DNA from: Luidia sarsii
Taxonomy: Eukaryota; Echinodermata; Asteroidea; Paxillosida; Luidiidae
NCBI GenBank assembly: GCA_949987565.1
Contig: OX465111.1
Coordinates: 9,009,202-9,073,201, forward strand
Direction of reading: 5' to 3'
DNA: 64,000 nt
Under the pieces are notes generated by a model, which saw only the letters and a program-made list of their open reading frames with translations, was not told the DNA's origin and did no database searches. Of the stretch, positions 1 through 12,200 are shown piece after piece. Both the position numbers and the translations under genes were made by a program. Positions within the stretch are counted from its first letter, which is position 1. Every line of letters starts with the position of its first letter.

Positions 1-235
1 GAATCTTTGGAGTTAATGGGATATTCTATGGATTTAACACATGCAGGTAGCGTTATGGGTAGTGTGATTCACACAGTGATTGGAGGCTTGGACAGACTGC
101 TAAGAATCCCAACAGGGTGTGGTGAGCAAACAATGCTTGGCTTGGCTCCTAATGTCTACGTGTACGCCTATCTCCGAAACACCGGACAAATGACAGCTAA
201 ATTGGAAAAGTCCGCTGAACAATTCATTTATGCTG
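1..235 (+). CDS. C3: C3-like exon a (thioester site)
   Basis: Open in frame 1 from the window edge. It encodes the segment RIPTGCGEQTM, with the internal Cys-Gln thioester pair at residues 40 and 43. It ends TATGCTG|GTAATT, leaving phase 1. The true 5' end of the exon is outside the window. Confidence 0.92.
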
Positions 236-3200
236 GTAATTACCCATTTCTTGTACATGCATCTTGTAAAACTCCATGATTATCCTACACGAAGCAATGT
301 GTGTAGAACGTGATTTTGGAAATTGTATGTTTGTGTATATAGGAAATATAAACTGTGTGATAGCCTAACTGATAAATATGAACGAGGTTCATATCTGTTG
401 CAAAGATTGCATCAACATTCATCAGATGCAATCGATGAAGTAGTTTACTGCTTCTACGTAAAGAGTTGCTATGCAATCTTACCAACTGGTTAGCCTTTAA
501 CCATAAGTTGTTGTTATTCCAGAATGGATGAATTTGCGTATACACTTACTGCATTGGTAATAATATCCAGGAAACATAATCTTCATTCGAGGGAGGTTAT
601 TATTTGTATAGAGAATTAGTGAAAGCAATCAAAGCATGCCATGTTCATGATGCTTTCTGTGATGTATAGGTGTTGAGCGAGAACTTAATTTTCGCAAAGC
701 TGACGGGTCGTTTGCAGTTTGGGCACACAGTACCAGCAGCACATGGTAAGCAAGTATACATACATTCATACAGTATAGAAGAACCACATGTCCTGCTGCT
801 TGCACGTCAGCAGGCATGTATCATTGATCAAGGTTGAATGACACCCCAAAACCCTATGATGTTCCCAGCTCGAATGATCACCATGAAAGGAGAAGAGAAC
901 TAGAGATTGAGTCTCTGTTTGGGAATAGAATACATGGCTTTTCCGATTTCTTTCTCTTTCTTCTTTAGAAAGGAATTAACATTTCAAGTGGATAACATTT
1001 CCGGAATTTTTTTGGTGGCATGCGCTTCTATATTACACTCCGCCACGGACATTCTTCATTCCATCTGTGTATGCACACACACTTTCAGAATTAGATATCC
1101 AAGCTTGTGTCTGGTGAAGATATATGCTGACGTTATCGTGCCGTCATTGTAATAATAGTGTATGTACTTCTTTTCAAGTTGTTTGAAATACATGTATGTT
1201 GGAAATATCGTGGAAATGTATCTTCAAAAAATCTCAAAATTACAACAGGAATGTTCAATCCAGCCATTTTTGTTCTCAAGATTATATGCCTACGAAGCTT
1301 TCATTACTGACATTAGACTTTTACAAAATTATGTTCCCTTAGCGGCGAAAAAACTAAAGAAGTCACGTTTGAAATGAACCAGGTCGTTTTTATGGCCCCG
1401 TGAATCGCTTCAATTATACAAACTTTTTTTACAATAAAATTATATCCTACGTCCCAAGTGTCTACACTGTGGCTAATGTATACATGTATATTTATATGTA
1501 TATAAATCATCTCATTTTTTGTTTCTCCCTGAGAGGCAGTGGCCCTCTGCATGCGAATCAAAACGTGTAATCCTCACTTTGGTAAACACAATAGCACTAA
1601 TGATAATGAAAAAACTGCTTATATTTTGATTTTGGCATTGAGTCAGTAATTGTCAATGCCAGGAAGATTTTCTATTGTTTGTGTTAACAGGTTAACAGCT
1701 TTTGTCAGTAAAGTCATGTGTCAGGCCAGAGATTTTGGAGATATTGACGACAAAATAACATGCAAGGCCATGACGTGGTTGCTAGCACAGGCTCCAACAC
1801 AGCCCCGAGATGGATCATTTCAGGAAAGTTATACAGTACATCATAAAGACATGACGGTAAGCTACTACCTGAAGCTTTAACGAATTTCACACTTTACAAG
1901 AAATGTATCGTAACTTTCGAGGAACTTTCTATACCAACATGGCCCTTCGGAAAGGCGTAATGACAAAATCATGCCCTACCTTTCATCCACCTTCTCTAAA
2001 TATCAGCCTATGTCTGTCAATCTTCCCATCCGTCTATATATCTGTCCGTACCTTCACCTGTCTGTTTGTCTGTCTCGTTTGTATTTTTTCATATTGATAA
2101 ATTGTTCATTGTTTCCCGTTTCCCGACATCAATAAATTTGAATTTCGCAATTAATTAATTTCCAGTGGTTCCGCAAAGAATTCGAAACCTCCTAAAGGGA
2201 ACAAGGTTGCCTTCTGATAAAGCTCAGCTCGATACCCTTGTCTGGATGTGTAGGAATTATTAAGGTTATTGCAGGGGAGGCTGGCCAAAATAGCTGTTTG
2301 GTTGTAGGGGGGAAAAATTGCAAGTGCCCAAGTTCGCAAGGTTCAACTATAACAAATGGAATAAAGAAGGAAAAATATTTTTATAAAATACAAATAAACC
2401 AAAGCTATAGCAAATTGCGTGTTTAAACCAGCTTACACAATGTCTTTTTTTGACTATGTGATCTCATAATATTTATAGCCATATCAAACGTCACACAACT
2501 AGATCAAATAAGATAATTAGATTTCATTTTTATGGCTCTGAAGAAATCTCTGTGCCCTGAATACAATTACTGATGCCTATAATTTATGTCAAACGGCGCC
2601 TTCTGTAGGCCTAAGGCCTCTTGTCAAAAAGATCATCGGTTGGATATCAGATGATTTGACCCGTCCGATATCGTTCCAACTGGATAGCCATCGTGTATTT
2701 TTCACCCAAATACAATCCAGTACAGTCCAGTACAATCGGCCTTCTACCGGGGGAAATTGTGTCGGTCGGATGAATTCAACCGGCACCCAACCGATGATCT
2801 TTTTGACAAGAGGCCTAATAAATTCGGGGTTTTTTCTTAGCACTGTTGTTGGTAACACCCCGGTCGTTGCATAACTGAACATTAACTTTATCTTTTGTAG
2901 GGTGGAGTACAAGGCAAGGTTTCTCTATCTGCATTTATTCTCATCGCACTCTTAGAATGTGGTGAATGCAATAACATTGTAAGTTTGGCCATGAGCAATT
3001 CAAATATATGAAAATAGCAAAGACATCCCGGAGCTGTATCACATACATTTTCAATTTGAATTATGTTTGCCCCATTTGTTTGGAAATAAATCTTAAAAAC
3101 TGCACTTTCTCATGGGGACCTCTAGATTGCTACTGCCAGGTTTACAATTTACTGTTGTTTGCATCTAAATTAAAAGGAGGTGTGACCCTCGGTGATAAAA

Positions 3201-6200
3201 ACAATCCAAGTTCTTTGAGTGCTATTTCGAAAAAAGCTGATGATAGAAAATATTTTCATCCAAACAATGGTCCAGGCTATTGCCTTTATATACAAGTGAT
3301 TGGTACATTGCATATAATTACGGAAATAAATGTAAACCCAACATAAGTCCCATTCAATGACCTCGCTAAAGGTATGCTTTAATTTCAACAGATCACTAAA
3401 AGCAGTCTCATGATGACGCCCACTTTGAGTTTACACATAGCTGGCACTGAGTGGATCTTAAGGTATACTTGTACATAACGATTTCGAAAGGCTTACAGCT
3501 TCTCGAAGTTACAATCCTTCTGTGTGTTCTTTGCTAATAGAACAAAGCTGACTCCTTGGCGTCCACTATCGCTCTCCTCGAACAAGAACTGCCAGGTCTG
3601 ACTCGTCCATATGCCATTGCAATAACAGCATATGCCCTTGCCAAGGCACAGAGCAGCCTGGCTAATGAAGCCATTGACATGCTGAAAACCATTGCGGTTC
3701 ATAACGACGGTATGTATATCGGATACCAACAATATTTCCAGCAATGTTTTATTTTAATAGCACCACCCTAGTGGCCCCACGTCGGCAAAGACTACTATGT
3801 ATGCAGTTGACTGTTTAGAAATCCCTATCTTAGGACCATCTACGGCTTCATGAGAATTTCGTTCGAATACCGGGTAACACCAGGTTTCCATCCCTTGCAC
3901 ATTTTGAGTAGGTCTATTATTAGCTCTGGAATGCAGAACATATGGAGTTTGTACACAGTAAGTGAATTTGTATCGGGAATGCATGCCAAAGTATTCAGAA
4001 TGCAATTACGAGTCATATACGAGTACAGTTTAATTCCTGAATGTGCCTTGAATGTTATACGAATTCGCCAAAGCCCCGGAATTACCACAAAATATGGTTT
4101 GAACGTCTAAAAAATCAAACCGATTGGAGCACGAATACTTAGAATCTACCTCGAACGGGCTTCGGAAGTAGTTATTATTTAACAGGAATGTCCCGGAATT
4201 GATTCATATATGAAATGTGTTCCATCATTGGATGCGATTCGGCCGTGTACTGAATTACGTCCAGGCTCACTCGAGATTAAAGATGGACGTTTCGACTGCA
4301 TCCGAATCGCATTCAAAACAAAACAAGTGGACGGAATTCGGGGAGTAATCTAGCAGAGTTCGTTCAAAATCGAAATAAGGTTCCAGCAGCAATTGGAATG
4401 TATTCCATGCACATTTGGGATATTTTGGCAGGGTTTCAAGTGGCTTTTCTTTTCAATTCTCCCTCGAATGCGATCAGAATGTTTGGAATGTTGTCTGCAT
4501 GTCAACATTCTTTTGCTGAAATTGGCCGGGAAAACGTATATTAAGTGTGTGTTCCACCAGTAGCTCAGAAATAATTTATGCAAACTAAAAATCCTCAATG
4601 ATTCTGATAATTCTGCAAATAAATTCGGCATCATTCAAATCAAATCCAAAATAGGAGATTCGCCGAAATTTGTATTTGTAAATAGAGAAAATACCAATTA
4701 TTAGCAGAAATTTACGTTGCGTTTTAATTTCGTCCAGAAAATAATATCTGTACCAAAGGTTTTGAGCTGAAAGTCTGCTTCGAAAAAGCTAGGTATGTAA
4801 CAATGCTTTGCATTTTACCGACAATCGATTGGTTTAACAGTGAGGTTTTATTGGCCCTCGAGTTAAAATAAGACAAATTGTTAGGCCTACACGAAGTTGT
4901 GCCCCTGCTTGAAAATGACCGAGCTGGAATAAAATGTAGGTCTATAGGCCTATTACAAAATGTCAATTTGCTAAATATTTCTCGAAAACAGTGTGAACAA
5001 TGCCCCATGTAAAATAGTTAAGTTGTTCATGAATGTATTTGGTGACTGAAAATTAATCAGGAAATTTCACCTGCAGATAAAAATTGTACTCGCTTTCCAT
5101 TTATTTCCCTGAATGCAGTATCGAATACCCGTTTTTGGAGCTGGGACGATTCGGGGTTCGGCGCTGGTCCGAAACCTTACTGGTATAATATAAAACCTGT
5201 AGCAATTGAAATAGAAACGACAAGTTATGCCTTACTAGCACTGCTAGAGATGGAGGACATACATTACACACACGCTATTGTCAATTGGTTGACTGACCAA
5301 TCCAACTATGATGGCGGATTTGTTTCCACACAGGTAAGCTTCAACTTTATGTATGCGAGGCTTGTTGGTACGGAAGGCCCGAAACACTATTCTACTAGAT
5401 AAATTATCAAGTCGACAAAATATCCATATCGTTTTGCCAATTCCACTTGCCAACACAGTGCGTGCTAATGCACTCGGCTATTAATGCACTCGGCAAGCCA
5501 AACTATCTCTCGTTCGGGTGCTTCCGTATATGTTGGTGTGAGACCCATCATCTTAAAATGAACATTGATTCATGCACTTACTTGTAAACACATCAGATAA
5601 AGAGTAGGGCCTATTCGTTTTCTTCAACAGGACACCGTTATCGCACTGCAGGCTTTGTCTGCGTATGCTGCTAGAGTACAACAATATGACATCGACATGC
5701 AATGCACGGTGGATTGCCAAAACACCGACTTCATTGATACTTTGGAAATGAGGCCTGCTAATGCTATCGTTAGATGGGTCGCCCCAATTGAGGTAAATCA
5801 GTGGTAAACATCTTATGAATGAGCTAAACGTTACGTAATAAATGGGCGATTGCAAAGATTTTATTAGATGACACGGTTATTAAGAGTGTTCTCTTAAAAA
5901 CCTCTCTTATCAGTTTCGTTTCTAGCCGCAAAATACCTTCCACTGAATGTGCAGCTTAGTCCATGCAATCCACTGAAAGCTTAGTCCATACATTCTACTG
6001 AATGTGCAGCTTAGTCCATACATTCCACTGAATGTGCAGCTTAGTATATACATTCCACTGAATGTGCAGCTTAGTCCATGCAATCCACTGAATGTGCAGC
6101 TTAGTCCAAACATTCCACTTTATGCGCAGCTTAGTCCATGCAATCCACTGAATGTGCAGCTTAGTCCATACATTCCACTGAAAGCTTAGTCCATGCAATC

Positions 6201-9200
6201 CACTTGATGTGCAGCTTAGTCCATACATTCCACTAAATGTGCAGCTTAGTCCATACATTCCACTAAATGTGCAGCTTAGTCCATACATTCCACTAAATGT
6301 GCAGCTTAGTCCATACATTCCACTAAATGTGCAGCTTAGTCCATACATTTGAATTTGTAGCTTAGTCCATGCAATCCACTGAATGTGCAGCTTAGTCCAT
6401 GCAATCCACTGAATGTGCAGCTTAGTCCATACATTCCACTGGATGTGCAGCTTAGTCCATGCAATCTACTGAGTGTGCAGCTTAATCCACTGGATGTGCA
6501 GGTTAGTCCATACAGTCCACTGGAAGCTTAGTCCATGCAATCCACTGAAAGCTTAGTCCATGCAATCCACTAAATGTGCAGCTTAGTCCATGTAATCCAC
6601 TGAATGTGCAGCTTAGTCCATACATTCCACTGAAAGCTTAGTCCATGCAATTCACTGGATGTGCAGCTTAGTCCATACATTCCACTGGATGTGCAGCAGC
6701 TTAGTCCATACAATCCACTGAATGTGCAGCTTAGTCCATACATTCCACTGGATGTGCAGCTTAGTCCATGCAATCTACTGAATGTGCAGCTTAGTCTATA
6801 CATTCCACTGGATGTGCAGCTTAGTCCATACAGTCCACTGGAAGCTTAATCCATGCAATCCACTGAAAGCTTAGTCCATGCAATCCACTAAATGTGCAGG
6901 TTAGTCCATATAATCCACTGAATGTGCAGCTTAGTCCATACATTCCACTGAAAGCTTAGTCCATGCAATTCACTGAATGTGCAGCTTAATTAGTCCATGC
7001 AATCCACGGAATGTGCAGCTTAGTCCATACATTCCAATGGATGTGCAGCTTAGTCCATGTAATCCACTAAATATGCAGCTTAGTCCATACATTCAATGTG
7101 CAGCCATGCAATCCACTGAATGTGCAGCTTAGTCCATGCAATCCACTGAATGTGCAGCTTAGTCCATGCAATCCACTGAATGTGCAGCTTAGTCCATACA
7201 TTCGACTGGATGTGCAGCTTAGTCCATGCAATCTACTGAATGTGCAGCTTAGTCCATACATTCCACTGGATGTGCAGCTTAGTCCATGCAATCCACTGGA
7301 TGTGCAGCTTAGTCCATACATTCCACTGAAAATGTGCAGCTTAATCCATGCAATCCACTGAATGTGCAGCTTAGTCCATACATTCGACTGGATGTGCAGC
7401 TTAGTCCATGCAATCTACTGAATGTGCAGCTTAGTCCATACATTCCACTGAAAATGTAGAGCTTAGTCCATGCAATCCACTGAATGTGCAGCTTAGTCCA
7501 TACAGTCTACTGAATGTGCAGCTTAGTCCATGCAATCCACTGAATGTGCAGCTTAGTCCATACAGTCTACTGAATGTGCAGCTTAGTCCATGCAATCCAC
7601 TGAATGTGCAGCTTAGTCCATACAGTCTACTGAATGTGCAGCTTTGTCCATACATTCCACTGGATGTGCAGCTTAGTCCTTACACTCCACTGAATGTGAA
7701 GCTTAGTCCATACATTCCACTGAATGTGAAGCTTGGTCCATACAGTCTACTGAATGTGCAGCTTAGTCAATACAGTCTACTGGATGTGCAGCTTAGTCCA
7801 TACAGTCTACTGGATGTGCAGCTTAGTCCATACAATCCACTGAAAATGTGCAGCTTAGTCCATACAATCCACTGAAAATGTGCAGCTTAGTCCATGCAAT
7901 CCACTGAATGTGCAGCTTAGTCCATGCAGTCTACTGGATGAGCAGCTTAGTCCATGCAATCCACTGGATGAGCAGCTTAGTCCATGCAATCCACTGGATG
8001 TGCAGCTTAGTCCATGCAATCCACTGAATGTGCAGCTTAGTCCATTTGTTTGAAAACAATCATATATGTAGCTTTTAAATCAGGCTCCTCATCCGGATCC
8101 ACAATCAGACGTCACGTGTGCCAAGTACTGTCTTCTGATTGGACAATTAGTCAACCGACCGACTATACAGATTAACTTTTTCAACTATTCGACGTATACC
8201 ATGTGAATTAATATCCCCAGTTTATTCATGCCTAAGTTTATTCATATACGTTGTGTATCCCATCCAGTATATCATATAACTAGTGTATTTATATGCATAC
8301 CTTGTGCATTCGTCAACCTTGCGTATTCATATAGGCCTACCTAGTGTACAGTTTTCATACATCTAACGTGTCAATATAATTATGTAGTACCCACTCTGGT
8401 CTATCAATATACCTGGTGTATTCATATACCCAGTGTAATGATATAACCAATGTAATGATATACATGTACCTAAAGTATTCAAATACCCAGTCTGTTCATA
8501 AATCTAGTGTATTCATGTACCTAATATTGTATTCATATACCTAGTATATTCATGTACCTAATGTATTAACATACCTAGTATATTCATGTACCTAATGTAT
8601 TAACATACCTAGTTTATTCATATAAATTATGTATTCCTATGCCCAGTGTATTTATAATAGTACTGTATATTCATCATCATTTTTTTTCAGGTTCCAAAAT
8701 TGAGTCAGAACATCAGTGTTTTTTTCGACACAAAAGGGAGTGGACTTGGGCAGTTTAAAGTAAGTAACTCATAGCACATTGCACATATAATGTACAGCGT
8801 AATGTTTTCACTATTCATCCAGCCGGATGGATCCCACTTGCAATTCGTGTATGTTTGTATTTTCGACTGGTAAGACGCACCCCTGTATTCCATTACGTTG
8901 GTTGGTCGATCGCTCGGTCAGTATAAAACGCTCATTTCCCCCATGTGTACAAATTGCGACACTGAGAAACACTCTTTGGGCCCAGGGAAGTGAGTCGAGG
9001 CATTGTTTGCGAGGGATCACGCTGCGCATGATCATTTGGGGGTCCACCAACTGCAAGTCAATTGCGTGAGCTGCGTTAGCTTTCCAGGAAACCCGTCACT
9101 TTTGTTCGGGCTGAATCACCGGTAGGTTGTAAAAATCCCACCCTCCCACCCTACATTGGAAGGGGTGTCTAGTTTGGCAACTTCTTGACACTAGCAAGTT

Positions 9201-12200
9201 CGTACTTTTTTGCGTACATTGAATCGTTTTGTGCTTGGAATACCAATATAGAGTGAAGTGGGGGGTAGGCCTGGTGTCCAATCGGGCAAAGATTGGAGGG
9301 TAAGACCAGTGTTCTTCTCTTGCTCTGCCCTTGGGTCTCAAATATTGCACAAGGTCTGGGGATGGAAATGTTCTCTGCGTACAGTGAGTCGTATATTGTG
9401 GTTGGAACAGCAAGATATCTCAGAGCGAGATATGAAAAGGCCAGGTGTCTAATTGGGAAAAATATTGGAGTGGTAGGCCTTTCCCTGGGTAGTCCAAAAG
9501 CGATACGCTGTTAAGACTGGGGAACCTGGGTGTCTGATGGCAATGCATGGAGCATGTTAAGGCTGGGATGTTTGCCTGGGTCTCAAATATTGGACAGGGG
9601 GCATGGGATGGAAATGGGGTCAAGTGGCGTAAGAACGGGTCCTATAATGGGCAATTGCTTTGAATTTGGACACAATCGGTCTTGGGTATCTTGACATGTA
9701 ATTTACGGATTTTTGGGGGAGATCTTGCTAGGGAAAATCTGAGTGTTTCAATGGAAGGACTGACTCGCTCGAATTTTAGCTCTATTCCCATCGCTAAATT
9801 CGGCGCATCTTGCAGACCAATTGAAATTTAATTGAATTGAATATAAACTCAACTCTAGTTTGCATTTGCCTTTCAATTGCGTGATTGATCTCATGCCAGA
9901 CTTGGTTGGGTTTTGGATCAATATTGTGTGGATCAATAGCCTAAGTCACAAATGTGCACGATGGGCAGAGTGTAGAGACTATACTCACTCTGACTCTGCC
10001 CGATGTCGCAAACTACTGTACGCATACCTGTTTCAAACGGGACGTACCTCGTTTCGGTCATATCACGTTTATCTAAAACAAAATCTTGAGATTAAATCAT
10101 TATGATTTTCTTTTGTTCTCAAACAAATAAAGGAATGCACACTGACGTTTTTTTCAAGGGATAGGTAGGATAATTAGAGGGCCGGTACGTTAAATCATAT
10201 GAGGTAGGTCGTAGGTTCGAGTCCCGATCCAGTCAAATGTTCTTAATTGGTGTTTTCTTATGTGATTATCTCCTACCGATCACTAGTATCATAACCATTT
10301 TGTACCCTCTAAAAGCAAACTAAAAGGCCATTACTGGCCGTGGACTGGTATAATATATCGCAAATGGGACCGGTTATTTCGATTAAACAGGAGACTATAC
10401 AGTAGCGTCTTAAAATTGTGTATTTATCGAATTTCCACCGGGGGAATTGGAGCAATGATTTATACAGTACAATACAGTTCCATGCCCACATTTGTCTAGT
10501 TTTCATGGTAATTTTTTCAATTAAATTTCATTCAGTAGTTGCATCCTCCCTGGATTTCTGTTTTCGATTTGTCAATGCTACTGAGTGAACTGCCTTCTTC
10601 TGTTCGTCTTTTCACAGTTTGAGTCTGTGTACTATGTTCCTCAAACGGAAAGTAACGATTGCGACTTTGAATTAGTGATCAATGAAGGCGAGCAGGAAAT
10701 GAACGAAGGCAAGGAACTTAACTATAACATCCGAGCGAGGTAAGCAGTCTTCACATTATGTGCATAAGTCGTTGACATTTCAACGTGCACCAACAATAAA
10801 GATGGACAAAGACACACTGATAGACAAACTAACATGAAAGAATTTGTGTGCGCTAACCGCGAATCTGTCGGCCTTGACGTCATTACACCTGATAAGACCT
10901 GAACGTTAACCAGAGTTTCTCTTGTGGAGCCTTACACAACTCGAACGCTCTCGTCTTGTATCATTTTATTTCATTTGTATACGTGGCTTGGGTCTAAAGC
11001 CGCGTTTCCACTGGACTTATTTTGGTCAAAGTAACCGAGACGATGGTTACTTTGACCAAAATAAGTCCAGTGGAAACGGCCCAGTCAAATTTCTCTCGGT
11101 TACTTTAACCGAGTCCAATGGTTACTTTTACCGAGCAGCCTCTGCCCAGTAGAGTGACCAGGTAAGTTTAACCGAGCCGATTAGTCCAGTGGAAACGCAC
11201 CACTCGGTTAAATGCGACTCGGTAAAAAACACATCCGGCCTATGACGTAACACGCACATGCACTGTGCACACCGTCTACTTCGTATCGCGCGCCTAAATG
11301 TACACACGTACATTGTGTATCCGGCTGACACTTGACCTTCATGAGCCGTTATATTGCCAGCCCGGTTACTTTAACCATCGTCTCGGTTAAATTTGACTGA
11401 TTCAAAAGTCCAAGTGGGAACGACGGTCAAATTTGACAATTAGAAATTTAACCGTCGTCTCGGTTAAATTTAAGTCCAGTGGAAACGCGGCTTAAGCCAC
11501 GCATTTGAGCGTATCTTTTGCAAACGAAACGAGATGATTTTTTTTTTCTTTTGATCACAGTTTTGTGTGTAGCATAGGATATACAGTATACAGTATACAG
11601 TATACTGTATACAGTATACATGTAGTACTCAGCATACGTGTAGTTGAAAAAAGATTAGGTCACAGAATACAGCAAAATAGCTTAAATACCTCCACAAAAA
11701 AGCAAGAAAAATATAAAATTACACAACAAAATTTAAGAACGAAACGTTAGATTTGATCAAACAAAGTAAAGTCTGACTTTTGATTATGTTAAAATAAACG
11801 TCCCTCAGAGCCAAATTAATCCGAGTCACACTAGAGTAAGCCCGAGTGAGCCAGAATTCCGTGGTGATGAAAGATCTTTACACGTTTGTGCCTGTTCGAA
11901 GTGTAGAGTAAAATTTATTGTCACTGCACTCTAACGACATTCTAGATATCCTGATGTGATCCAAACACATTCCAGCTAATACGCCATCGGGTTGGGCTGG
12001 TTCTGTTTTATTCACGATTCTGGATTCGTTTGACATCACGGTGCCATTAATATTGTCTTTATAATAAAATCAGGTATTTGCGAGAAGGTAGAACAGGAAT
12101 GGCTATCATAGATGTCGGACTGTACAGTGGATATAAACCTGTTGATGGAGACTTGAAGAATGTAAGTGCAACTATTAAACATTTAATTAGCAGAGCAGGA

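Noticed and set aside
5922..7875. Decapeptide-repeat proteins from the 30-bp array (YGLSCTFSGM-like and QLSPYIPLNV-like)
   Set aside because: The array lies wholly in a GT-AG intron. A 30-bp period keeps any frame open on both strands, so the frames are a by-product.
5940..8044. CRISPR array
   Set aside because: Units are contiguous without unique spacers, and the context is a metazoan intron.
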